Shown: positions 1 to 6,650, numbered from the stretch's first letter. The stretch is 12,623 nt of DNA from an uncultured Thiotrichaceae bacterium (GCA_902727945.1 CACVAV010000266.1:8910-21532), one strand, 5' to 3'. Numbers and translations: made by a program. Notes: generated by a model not told the origin, from the sequence alone.

Positions 1-120
1 GTGAAAGTCGCAGACTTTCATGCTGGCGGGATAAAGCCTTTTAAAGTACCTACTGTGAAAGTCATTACTGTTTGCCAACCAGCACTTTTCACAGCAGAGG
101 CTCAATTTAGCCTTTTCACA
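1..120. promoter_or_regulatory. Repeated GTGAAA-type boxes upstream of nadK-recN
   Basis: Short related boxes recur here. GTGAAAGTC is at 1-9 and TGTGAAAGTC at 54-63. The opposite orientation appears as GACTTTCA at 13-20, ACTTTTCACA at 84-93 and CTTTTCACA at 112-120. TGAAAGTC (2-9), GCA and GACTTTCA (13-20) form a perfect 8-bp hairpin with a 3-base loop. The last box lies just upstream of the best -10 candidate for nadK, where an operator could sit. No regulator is identified. The hairpin could instead be the end of an upstream unit cut by the window edge. Confidence 0.35.
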
Positions 121-136
121 CGACGGTCAATACAAT
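106..136 (+). promoter_or_regulatory. Candidate promoter of nadK-recN
   Basis: TACAAT at 131-136 is a good sigma70 -10 element. The -35 side is weak: TTTAGC at 106-111 with a 19-base spacer. Transcription would start near 143, leaving no room for a ribosome site before the ATG at 146 but a leader of about 36 bases before the ATG at 179. This supports the downstream nadK start. Confidence 0.3.
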
Positions 137-178
137 ACGCTGCGTATGAATATCATCAGCTATCAGGCCACTAATACC

Positions 179-1045
179 ATGAATCCATTCTCGACTATCG
201 GAATTTTTTCTAAACGGGAAGGCGAAGCCGTCGAGGCAACACTACGCACACTTCACCAGTTCCTGACCGAGCGGGGTGTAAAAATACTGGCTTCCGGTGC
301 ACCAGCTAAGATTTTACGACTCACCGAAACTGATGAACATCAGATTGCACAACAAGCTGATCTTGCCATCGTGGTCGGTGGTGACGGCACTCTGTTGAAT
401 GCCGGACGCCTGCTATCTATCTATAACCTACCGATTGTGGGTGTCAATCTGGGTCGCCTGGGTTTTCTGGTCGATGTCTCGCCTGATGAAATGACTCAAC
501 AGTTGTCAGAAATTCTTCAGGGTCAATACCATGAAGAACAACGCTGCCTGCTCTATGCCGAGGTCTATCGCGGGCAGCAAACATTAGGGGCAGGCACCGC
601 ACTGAATGATATCGTGCTGCATTCCCGCAATGAAATCCGCATGATTGAATTCACCACCTGCATAGATGACAGCTTTGTTAACACTCAACGTGCCGATGGC
701 ATCGTTGTTGCCACCCCGACAGGGTCTACTGCCTATTCATTATCCAGCGGCGGGCCAATATTACACCCGTCACTGGAAGCCACTGTGCTGGTACCCATCT
801 GCCCGCATACACTCAGTAACCGGCCATTGGTGGTTAACAGCAAAAGTACCATTGAAATCAGCTTGTGCAGCCAACGCCCGGTTGACTCACGGGTATCATT
901 TGATGGCCACAACAACATAGAACTGATTTCAGGCGACAAAATCATTATTCGTGCTTATCAGGAAAAGATGCATTTACTGCACCCACAGAATTACGATTAC
1001 TATCATATTCTGCGTTCAAAATTACATTGGGGAACACAACTATAA
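179..1045 (+). CDS. nadK: NAD kinase
   Basis: Phosphorylates NAD to NADP in the cytoplasm using ATP, the only de novo source of NADP. From the chosen start the protein has 288 residues, close to the roughly 292 of E. coli NadK. It shows the family signatures in order: GGDGT (67-71), the NAD-contact ALND (141-144) and NE (151-152), DGIVVATPTGSTAYSLSSGG (173-192) and PICPHTLSNRP (206-216). An in-frame ATG at 146 would add 11 residues that do not look like the family N-terminus, and it would sit almost at the predicted transcription start. The residues after the 179 start (NPFSTIGIFSK) align with the normal family beginning. Neither start has a strong Shine-Dalgarno. The stop overlaps the recN start by one base (TAATG), so the two are probably co-transcribed and translationally coupled. 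This gene pair is common in gammaproteobacteria. Confidence 0.95.
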   Translation: MNPFSTIGIFSKREGEAVEATLRTLHQFLTERGVKILASGAPAKILRLTETDEHQIAQQADLAIVVGGDGTLLNAGRLLSIYNLPIVGVNLGRLGFLVDVSPDEMTQQLSEILQGQYHEEQRCLLYAEVYRGQQTLGAGTALNDIVLHSRNEIRMIEFTTCIDDSFVNTQRADGIVVATPTGSTAYSLSSGGPILHPSLEATVLVPICPHTLSNRPLVVNSKSTIEISLCSQRPVDSRVSFDGHNNIELISGDKIIIRAYQEKMHLLHPQNYDYYHILRSKLHWGTQL

Positions 1046-2712
1046 TGCTAACCCACATTCATATCCGTGACTTTGCCATTATTGACGAGCTGAATCTTGA
1101 ATTACATCAGGGCATGACCGCACTCACCGGGGAAACCGGCGCAGGTAAATCGATTTTACTGGACGCCATTGGTCTGGTGCTCGGCGACAAAGCAGACAGT
1201 GGCAGCATTCGCCACGGTGCAAAAAAAGCGGAAATCACCCTCACCGTAGACATCACCTATACACCACATGCACGCAAATGGCTGGAAGAAAAAGAGCTTG
1301 ATAATGAAGAAGACGAGTGCATTCTGCGCAGAGTTATTTCTGCCAATGGGAAATCCCGCGCCTTTATTAACGGTTCTCCCAGCACACTGACACTGATTCG
1401 TGAACTCGGTGAACAAATGGTGGATATTCACGGACAACATGAACATCAGTCATTGATGAAGAGAGACTCACAACGCCACATGCTGGATGACTTTTCAGAC
1501 AATGAAACTTTATTAAAAACCACCCGCAAGCACTGGGAAAAGTGGAAAGAGCTGCACGGACGTTTACAGACGCTGTCCAGTGAAAATCAACAGCATCAGG
1601 AGCGCATCGACCTATTACGTTTTCAGACGCAGGAACTGGAGAACCTGGCGCTGGAAAAGGATGAACTGGTATCACTGGATGAAGAACTTAATCGTCTGGC
1701 CAATGCAGATCAGCTCAAAACGCTGACCGAACAAAGCTACGACAAACTCTATGATGATGAACCTTCCGCCTACTCCCTACTCAGCCACCAGATTCAGGAA
1801 CTGACCCCGCTGGTCAACGTGGACAGCAACCTCGCAGCGCCGCTGGAATTACTGAATAGTGTACAAATCCAATTACAGGAATCCGCCTATCTGTTGCGTG
1901 ACTACAGCCGGGAACTGGAACTTGACCCACAGCGGCTGCAATGGGTGGAGACACGCATTGCGGACATTCGTACCATGGCCCGCAAACATCGTATGGAGCC
2001 GGAACTACTCACAGATCATCTGGCGCAAATGCAGGCAGAACTGAGCAAACTGGACAGTGATGATTACGATATTGAAGCTGTACAGCAGCAACTGGATGAA
2101 GCTACTGAGCAATACCGTAAACAAGCACAAAAACTCTCAGCCAAACGCAGCAAAGCAGCTGGTAAGCTATCATCCGGTGTGAGTAAAGCCATGCAGGAAC
2201 TGGGCATGCAAGGCGGCGTTTTTTCAATACAGGTCACGCCGGATAGCGGTACCACCTTCCTACCTCAGGGCACTGACCACATTGAATTCATGGTGAGTGC
2301 GAACCCGGGGCAGCCCTTAAAACCACTGACCAAAGTAGCTTCAGGGGGTGAATTATCCCGGATCAGTTTGGCTATTCAGATTATTGCCGCACAAAAGCTC
2401 ACGCTTCCGGCGCTAATTTTCGATGAAGTCGATACAGGTATTGGCGGTGGTATTGCGGAAGTCGTTGGCACACAATTACGCGCACTCAGCCACAATAGAC
2501 AAGTGCTGTGTGTCACCCATTTGCCACAGGTAGCCTCTCAGGCACACCAACATTACCTGATCAGTAAGAATAAAGAAAAGGCATCAACCAGCACCCATAT
2601 CCAACAGCTTTCACACCCCGACCGCGTGAAAGAAATTGCCCGTATGATCGGAGGCATTGAAATCACCGAGGCAACAAACGCACTCGCTGAAGAGATGTTA
2701 CGCAAAGAATAA
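1045..2712 (+). CDS. recN: DNA repair protein RecN
   Basis: SMC-like ATPase that acts at double-strand breaks and supports RecA-dependent recombinational repair. The protein has 555 residues (E. coli about 553). The Walker A motif GETGAGKS is at 29-36, the ABC signature SGGELSR at 433-439, and Walker B LIFDEVDTG at about 457-465 is followed by IGGGIAEVVG. The switch histidine is in CVTHLPQVASQAHQH. The middle (about 150-390) is rich in charged residues, Gln and Leu, as expected for the coiled-coil arms. The ATG at 1045 is preferred over an in-frame TTG at 1027, because MLTHIHIRDFAI matches the family N-terminus and GGGGAA at 1029-1034 is the Shine-Dalgarno. In E. coli recN is LexA-controlled, but no LexA box (CTGT-N8-ACAG) is visible in this window upstream of the pair. 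Confidence 0.96.
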   Translation: MLTHIHIRDFAIIDELNLELHQGMTALTGETGAGKSILLDAIGLVLGDKADSGSIRHGAKKAEITLTVDITYTPHARKWLEEKELDNEEDECILRRVISANGKSRAFINGSPSTLTLIRELGEQMVDIHGQHEHQSLMKRDSQRHMLDDFSDNETLLKTTRKHWEKWKELHGRLQTLSSENQQHQERIDLLRFQTQELENLALEKDELVSLDEELNRLANADQLKTLTEQSYDKLYDDEPSAYSLLSHQIQELTPLVNVDSNLAAPLELLNSVQIQLQESAYLLRDYSRELELDPQRLQWVETRIADIRTMARKHRMEPELLTDHLAQMQAELSKLDSDDYDIEAVQQQLDEATEQYRKQAQKLSAKRSKAAGKLSSGVSKAMQELGMQGGVFSIQVTPDSGTTFLPQGTDHIEFMVSANPGQPLKPLTKVASGGELSRISLAIQIIAAQKLTLPALIFDEVDTGIGGGIAEVVGTQLRALSHNRQVLCVTHLPQVASQAHQHYLISKNKEKASTSTHIQQLSHPDRVKEIARMIGGIEITEATNALAEEMLRKE

Positions 2713-2718
2713 AATGGC

Positions 2719-2761
2719 AAAAAATACTCAGAGCCTAATTTATCACCCGGTTAGGCTCTGA
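2719..2761 (-). terminator. Hairpin with minus-strand U-tract, downstream of recN
   Basis: TCAGAGCCTAA (2728-2738) pairs perfectly with TTAGGCTCTGA (2751-2761): an 11-bp stem with a 12-base loop. The A6 run is at 2719-2724, so the U-tract follows the hairpin only on the minus strand. On the plus strand the stem is followed by TCACCTTCCC, with no U-tract. It may still block recN read-through or protect the recN 3' end, but as an intrinsic terminator it points the other way. Confidence 0.6.
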
Positions 2762-3082
2762 TCACCTTCCCAAAATATCCGTTTATCTGCCATTCAGCTT
2801 CACTTGGCACTTTTACCCCCTCTTTCCTACCCCAGCTGACCCACACTCCTGTCAACGGAACCTGACTAACACACGTTTAAGTTTAGGGGCCGGATTTATC
2901 CAGTAGTTTTTGAATGCCTCAGGTGCATTAGTTCAGGCTATAAAACAACACTACTAAAATGAATGGAACATTAATGAAAAAGCTAACTCAAACTATAAGT
3001 AAGTGCATTTAAGTGAGCTGAATGCGAAAACTACTTATTTTTTTAAGTAGAAAAAGGACTTGATTGATTCAAGGAGGAAATT
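2762..3082. other. Spacer between recN and the exported protein; no clear gene
   Basis: No convincing long gene is visible. On the minus strand, TTGACA at 2855-2850 is a perfect -35 match with only weak -10 candidates (TAGGAA). A 16-codon minus frame (MADKRIFWEGDQSLTG, 2793-2743) ends in the loop of the 2719-2761 hairpin. On the plus strand there is a 17-codon frame at 2959-3012 (MNGTLMKKLTQTISKCI) and an AT-rich stem CTACTTA (3031-3037) / TAAGTAG (3044-3050). Bases 2852-2962 are open in one frame on each strand. The last 15 bases hold the strong ribosome site of the next gene (AAGGAGGA). Confidence 0.4.
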
Positions 3083-3418
3083 ATGAACACCATAATCAAG
3101 CTTATTATTACAGCGACATTACTGACAGGAGTTAGTGGTGCCAGCATGGCGGCGTGGGCCGATAACAACACATCCGAAGTAAGACTGGTAGCCACCATTG
3201 ATGATGGCCCGGCTTTTCAGCCTGTAGAATGGACAGTCTTCCGTGTTGATAACCCCAGCGCTAAGATCGCGGATAAAACCCGTCGCCACTCTTTCACTTT
3301 ACGCAAAGTGAAGCCTGGACGCTATACGGCAATTGTCAAACGAGGCGAAGAAACCCGTCGCCGTGATTTCTATGTAATGGCAGACACGACCAGCCGGGTT
3401 CGTATACCTGTCGATTAA
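3083..3418 (+). CDS. Small exported beta-rich protein, function unknown
   Basis: A protein of 111 residues not assigned to a named family. Residues 1 to about 26 are a signal peptide: a basic start, hydrophobic LIITATLLTGVSGA, and cleavage after SMA (23) or AWA (26). No lipobox cysteine is present, so it should be free in the periplasm or beyond. The remaining 80 residues alternate hydrophobic strands with short turns (VRLVATI, PVEWTVFRV, HSFTLRKVKPGRYTAIVKR, RRDFYVMA, SRVRIPVD). This resembles an Ig-like or PEGA/carboxypeptidase-regulatory beta-sandwich, where KPGRY-type turns are typical; the assignment is by pattern only. It has no cysteine and no obvious catalytic residues. AAGGAGGA ends 6-7 bases before the ATG, an excellent ribosome site. 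A strong terminator follows within 40 bases, so it is probably a single-gene unit. Confidence 0.8.
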   Translation: MNTIIKLIITATLLTGVSGASMAAWADNNTSEVRLVATIDDGPAFQPVEWTVFRVDNPSAKIADKTRRHSFTLRKVKPGRYTAIVKRGEETRRRDFYVMADTTSRVRIPVD

Positions 3419-3456
3419 AGATAACAAGCAGTCACAATAAATAGGAAAAGCACCCG

Positions 3457-3495
3457 ATAGCCCGCATATCAGCAGATATTGTGGGCTATTTTTTT
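3457..3495 (+). terminator. Intrinsic terminator of the exported-protein gene
   Basis: ATAGCCCGCA (3457-3466) pairs with TGTGGGCTAT (3480-3489), with one G-T wobble. An inner TATC/GATA stem continues the helix. The T7 run is at 3489-3495. It lies about 40 bases after the stop codon. Confidence 0.85.
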
Positions 3496-3574
3496 AGAAA
3501 ATCTGCGATAGAAACATTGAACGAAGACAATAAACGCCAGTCTATGTTTTATGTAGGCATAAACGTTTTTATGA

Positions 3575-3598
3575 GTTATCATTAGGAAAAATGATAAC
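3575..3598 (+). repeat. Inverted repeat upstream of the membrane-protein gene
   Basis: GTTATCATT (3575-3583) and AATGATAAC (3590-3598) form a perfect 9-bp stem with a 6-base loop. It lies 29 bases before the ATG at 3628. There is no U-tract right after it on either strand, so an operator or a 5' UTR stem is more likely than a terminator. A smaller repeat, TTATG-TAGG-CATAA, lies just upstream (3549-3562). Confidence 0.5.
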
Positions 3599-3627
3599 CC
3601 GTATATAAAAAATAAACTGGGGTAAGA

Positions 3628-4155
3628 ATGGGCTTCTTTATACAAAATGTGGTGGCAACCGCAGTGGGACTTTTGGCTGGCTATATTAACTATCTTCTAT
3701 CAACTGAACCGGAATTGGTCATTATCGCAGCAATTGCCTTTTGTGGTTTTATTGGTGGACACCTCCCACACATACAACAACCTTCGCAACCGGCTTACCG
3801 GGTGCTTCGGCTTGCAAGCTGGCTAATGACACTAGTAATTCCATTAGCTTATTTTCTATACAGACCGACTGATTTATTGCCAGCATGGATCGTGGCCGCC
3901 CTATTCACAACCGCTACGTGGATGATTCTTGACCGGATCTCTTTGCACCGTGATTACACCCGCTCGGTGGCTGGTATCATTCTGTTACCTCTGCTGATAA
4001 CAGCCTGTGCCTATGCTGTATTGGGAGAACCGGTCATTATTCCGGCATTTTTGGCCTGCAGCACGGGGTACATAGCTTACCTGCTGGTAGAGCAATATAT
4101 TCAGCGCAACTGGCTGCGAACACTTAAAAAACCGGTGCAAGGGGCAGAAAACTAA
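3628..4155 (+). CDS. Multi-pass inner-membrane protein, possible degenerate YdjM/DUF457 relative
   Basis: The protein has 175 residues with about six hydrophobic segments (roughly 5-24, 30-45, 62-78, 85-101, 114-132 and 135-156), placing it in the inner membrane. The layout recalls YdjM/DUF457 membrane proteins, annotated as metal-dependent hydrolases. Those usually carry G-x-LLPDID-P after a hydrophobic segment, HRGxxHS before the next, and GYLSHLLLDE near the end. The corresponding places here read GGHLPHIQQPSQPAYRVLR (43-61), LHRDYTRS (106-113) and GYIAYLLVEQ (147-156). The pattern persists but most candidate ligands are replaced, which suggests a non-catalytic member or an unrelated protein of similar shape. 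GGGGTAAG precedes the ATG. The gene converges on the thioredoxin gene with only 24 bases between stops, and its 3' end carries part of a terminator. Confidence 0.75.
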   Translation: MGFFIQNVVATAVGLLAGYINYLLSTEPELVIIAAIAFCGFIGGHLPHIQQPSQPAYRVLRLASWLMTLVIPLAYFLYRPTDLLPAWIVAALFTTATWMILDRISLHRDYTRSVAGIILLPLLITACAYAVLGEPVIIPAFLACSTGYIAYLLVEQYIQRNWLRTLKKPVQGAEN

Positions 4156-4173
4156 ATACCCTGCCCTTACACC
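4126..4173 (-). terminator. Terminator of the thioredoxin side, overlapping the neighbouring coding end
   Basis: The arms are GGTGCAAGGGGCAG (4134-4147) and CTGCCCTTACACC (4161-4173): about 13 pairs with one bulge and one G-T wobble. The A6 run at 4126-4131 gives a U6 tract on the minus strand. The left arm and tract lie inside the last codons of the convergent plus-strand gene and the loop contains its stop codon. On the plus strand the hairpin is followed only by a broken T-rich run (ACGTTATTATTTTT), so weak bidirectional action is possible. Confidence 0.7.
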
Positions 4174-4179
4174 ACGTTA

Positions 4180-4551
4180 TTATTTTTCCTGTTGCTCCTG
4201 ATTAGCTACTTCTTCGTGAACCTTAGCCATGTCAACTTCGCGCACTTTCGCGATAACGTCTTCTAACTGCTCTTCAGCCAACATGCCGGGCTGCGCGAAC
4301 AATACAACCTGCTCACGAAAGACCATCAGTGTCGGGATAGAACGAATCTGGAAATGACTAGCCAATTCCTGTTCTTTTTCAGTGTCTACTTTTGCAAAAA
4401 CGATGTCTTCGTGCAGCTCTGACACTTTCTCATAAGTGGGTGCAAATGACTTACATGGCCCACACCATTCAGCCCAAAAATCAACAATTACAATCTCATT
4501 ATCCGCAATAACCTCATTAAATTGTTGTGCGGTCATATCCTGAGTTGCCAT
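4180..4551 (-). CDS. Thioredoxin-family protein
   Basis: Cytoplasmic dithiol-disulfide reductant. The protein has 123 residues. FWAEWCGPCK carries the redox site WCGPC at 29-33, and the cis-proline is P73 in RSIPTLMVF. The start at 4551 is chosen because AGGAG lies 7 bases upstream on the minus strand; a longer in-frame start at 4665 would read through the ubiX end and add 38 non-thioredoxin residues. It differs from E. coli TrxA (about 109 residues): after the cis-Pro strand it reads FREQVVLFAQPGMLAEEQL instead of the usual FKNGEVAATKVGALSKGQL, and it has a charged, Gln/Glu-rich tail (about 105-123). It is therefore probably a TrxA-like paralogue, so no gene symbol is given. It follows ubiX by 67 bases with a small hairpin between. 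Confidence 0.9.
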   Translation of the reverse strand: MATQDMTAQQFNEVIADNEIVIVDFWAEWCGPCKSFAPTYEKVSELHEDIVFAKVDTEKEQELASHFQIRSIPTLMVFREQVVLFAQPGMLAEEQLEDVIAKVREVDMAKVHEEVANQEQQEK

Positions 4552-4585
4552 CTGTAAGCTCCTGTTAAGTAAAATAAATAGGGGT

Positions 4586-4604
4586 AAAAACGGGAGTAGC
4601 TCCC
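4586..4604 (-). terminator. Weak hairpin/attenuator between ubiX and thioredoxin
   Basis: GGGAG (4592-4596) and CTCCC (4600-4604) form a 5-bp GC-rich stem with a 3-base loop. It is followed on the minus strand by GTTTTT (A5 at 4586-4590). The stem is short, so termination would be partial at best. It could lower thioredoxin expression relative to ubiX. Confidence 0.4.
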
Positions 4605-4618
4605 TGAAAGATAATGAT

Positions 4619-5236
4619 TCAGCCTGAACGGCTATGCCCCCAACGTGGCAGCAATTCATGCTCAATGTCTAAATGATCTAAAATCCGGGCGACCATAAAA
4701 TCAATCAACTCATCAATTGAAGTAGGGCAATTATAAAACCCCGGATTGGCAGGCAGTATTATACTGCCCATACGCGCTAATTTTAACATATTTTCCAGAT
4801 GAATCTCAGAGAAGGGCGTTTCTCTTATCACCAGAATTAATTTTTTACGCTCTTTCAGCGCAACATCAGCAGCCCGCTCAATCAATGTCCGGCTACTGCC
4901 ACAGGCAATCGCTGACAACGTTGCTGTTGTACAGGGGCAGACTACTGTTGCATCTGCCACTGCACTGCCACTGGCGATAGGAGCCATCCATTGCTCACGC
5001 TCGAATGCCTGTAACTGTCCCGGCGCAGCCTGGTAGCGATCAGCTAATACTTTCTGAACCTCCTGCATCCGGCTGGGTAATTTCAATTCGGTTTCGGTGT
5101 TAATGACCAATAAAGCCGGTCTGGACATTAATAAATAAACTTGACAGTCCAGCCGGATAAGTTGCTCAAGCAAACGTAGACCGTATTGAGCACCCGAAGC
5201 CCCTGTCATAATGAGTGTAATTGTTTTTTGTGTCAT
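4619..5236 (-). CDS. ubiX: Flavin prenyltransferase UbiX
   Basis: Attaches a dimethylallyl group to reduced FMN to make prenyl-FMN, the cofactor of the decarboxylase UbiD in ubiquinone synthesis; it acts in the cytoplasm. The protein has 205 residues, a normal length. The N-terminal TGASGA (11-16) binds FMN. CPCTTATLSAIACGSS (100-115) corresponds to the conserved serine/glycine-rich segment. RETPFSEIHLENM (138-150) and LPANPGFYNCP (161-171) are hallmark UbiX motifs, and the end LLPRWG is typical of gammaproteobacterial members. Its ATG overlaps the mpl stop (ATGA), implying translational coupling. The mpl-ubiX pair also occurs in Pseudomonas. No ubiD is present in this window. Confidence 0.95.
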   Translation of the reverse strand: MTQKTITLIMTGASGAQYGLRLLEQLIRLDCQVYLLMSRPALLVINTETELKLPSRMQEVQKVLADRYQAAPGQLQAFEREQWMAPIASGSAVADATVVCPCTTATLSAIACGSSRTLIERAADVALKERKKLILVIRETPFSEIHLENMLKLARMGSIILPANPGFYNCPTSIDELIDFMVARILDHLDIEHELLPRWGHSRSG

Positions 5237-6591
5237 GCTGATCCGGCTAAAGCATCCAGTAATTTTTCATGAATACCACCAAAACCCCCATTACTCATAA
5301 TCAGCACATGATCTCCGGGTTTAATCTCGCTCACCACATCAGCTACCAATTGTTGAATATCGCCTGCCAAACGTCCCTTATCGCCCAGGGCATCAACCAC
5401 ATCGGACAACTCCCAGCCCAAACCCCCGGGCTGATACAACCAAACATCATCAGCTTCACTCAATGCAGCGGCTAACTTGTCTTTATGCTCACCCATGCGC
5501 ATGGTATTTGAACGCGGCTCAAGCAGCGCAATAATGCGCGCTTTATCCCCCACTTTTGCCCGCAGGCCCGCCAAGGTAGTAATGATAGCTGTCGGATGGT
5601 GTGCAAAGTCATCATAAACGGAAACACCGGCAACCTGACCACGTAACTGCATGCGCCGCTTTACACCTTTAAATTCGGCCAGGGCGGCAATCGCATGCTC
5701 AACAGGCACCCCGGCATGACGGGCTGCCGCAATCGCAGATAGCGCATTATTTACATTATGCTCGCCAATGGAATCCCAACACACTACACCACAATCTTTA
5801 CCCTCTAACAACACCCTGAACTCACTGCCATCTGCCTGAATATACTCAGCCGTCCAGTTTCCTTCGGCAAAGGTTTCCACCTCAGTCCAGCAGCCCATCT
5901 GCAACACATCAGCGACATTCTGATCCTGCCCGTTCGCCACTACCAGGCCCGCTCCGGGCACCATACGCATCAGGTGATGAAATTGGGTTTTAATGGCATT
6001 CAGATCAGGAAAAATATCAGCATGATCATACTCAAGGTTATTAAAGATCAATGTGCGTGGGTGATAATGAACAAACTTCGAGCGCTTATCAAAAAAAGCG
6101 GTATCGTATTCATCAGCTTCAACCACAAAAAATGGTGAGTCACCTAAACGCGCTGAGACCCCGAAGTTTTCCGGCACGCCCCCAATCAGAAAACCGGGGT
6201 TCATACCCGCATATTCCAGTATCCATGCCAGCATACCAGCGGTGGTCGTTTTACCATGGGTACCTGCAACCGCCAGCACCCAACGGTCACGCAGAATATT
6301 TTCATACAACCATTGCGGCCCTGAGGTATAAGCCTCGTTACTATTCAGTAACTGCTCAACCACACTCAGCCCACGGCGCATAACATTACCTATCACAGTG
6401 ACATCCTGCTCATCAGGCAAGTCAGTTGGCTCATAGCCTTCGATAATAGTGATGCCCTGCTCTGCCAGCAATGTACTCATCGGCGGATAAACATTAGCAT
6501 CAGCACCACTGACTTCCATTCCCTTTTCACGGGCCAGCAATGCCACCCCTCCCATGAAAGTCCCACAAATTCCCAGAATGTGGATTTTCAT
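5233..6591 (-). CDS. mpl: UDP-MurNAc:L-Ala-gamma-D-Glu-meso-DAP ligase
   Basis: Murein-recycling enzyme that ligates the recovered tripeptide L-Ala-gamma-D-Glu-meso-DAP to UDP-MurNAc, using ATP in the cytoplasm. The protein has 452 residues, the usual size. The N-terminal Rossmann part starts MKIHILGICGTFMGG, in which ICGTFM separates Mpl from MurC. The ATP loop GTHGKTTT is at 110-117, VEADEYDTAF at 157-166, NNLEYDHADI at 184-193, GEHNVNN at 276-282, YDDFAHHPTA at 326-335 and LEPRSNTM at 357-364. SNGGFGGIHEKLL near the C-terminus is typical of Mpl. GGGAG upstream on the minus strand serves as ribosome site. The stop overlaps ubiX by four bases. It starts 59 bases after the GGDEF-EAL gene, with no evident terminator between. 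Confidence 0.96.
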   Translation of the reverse strand: MKIHILGICGTFMGGVALLAREKGMEVSGADANVYPPMSTLLAEQGITIIEGYEPTDLPDEQDVTVIGNVMRRGLSVVEQLLNSNEAYTSGPQWLYENILRDRWVLAVAGTHGKTTTAGMLAWILEYAGMNPGFLIGGVPENFGVSARLGDSPFFVVEADEYDTAFFDKRSKFVHYHPRTLIFNNLEYDHADIFPDLNAIKTQFHHLMRMVPGAGLVVANGQDQNVADVLQMGCWTEVETFAEGNWTAEYIQADGSEFRVLLEGKDCGVVCWDSIGEHNVNNALSAIAAARHAGVPVEHAIAALAEFKGVKRRMQLRGQVAGVSVYDDFAHHPTAIITTLAGLRAKVGDKARIIALLEPRSNTMRMGEHKDKLAAALSEADDVWLYQPGGLGWELSDVVDALGDKGRLAGDIQQLVADVVSEIKPGDHVLIMSNGGFGGIHEKLLDALAGSA

Positions 6592-6650
6592 TAAGTCTTT
6601 CTCCCTATAACAAAACTATCTAACAAAGCAAAGCACTGCATCACCGTACT

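Noticed and set aside
1..178. LexA/SOS box for recN
   Set aside because: CTGTTTGCCAACCAG (68-82) and CTGTGAAAGTCATTACTG (53-70) look partly similar, but neither fits CTGT-N8-ACAG in spacing and bases.
1367..1675. 102-codon minus-strand open frame inside recN
   Set aside because: It is antisense to intact recN coding sequence, has no recognisable domain, and its composition follows from recN codon use.
2800..2830. Sigma54 promoter suggested by TTGGCAC at 2804-2810
   Set aside because: The GC dinucleotide needed ten bases after the GG is missing; the downstream part is a C/T run.
3031..3050. AT-rich stem CTACTTA/TAAGTAG as a terminator or attenuator
   Set aside because: Seven mostly A-T pairs with an all-T loop and no U-tract on the plus strand; too weak to call.
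4552..4665. Longer thioredoxin with a 38-residue N-terminal extension
   Set aside because: The extension would be translated from the ubiX 3' end and the hairpin spacer. It lacks family similarity, and AGGAG marks the ATG at 4551.
6051..6383. 110-codon plus-strand open frame inside mpl
   Set aside because: It is antisense to conserved Mpl motifs (GTHGKTTT, EADEYD), with no supporting signals.
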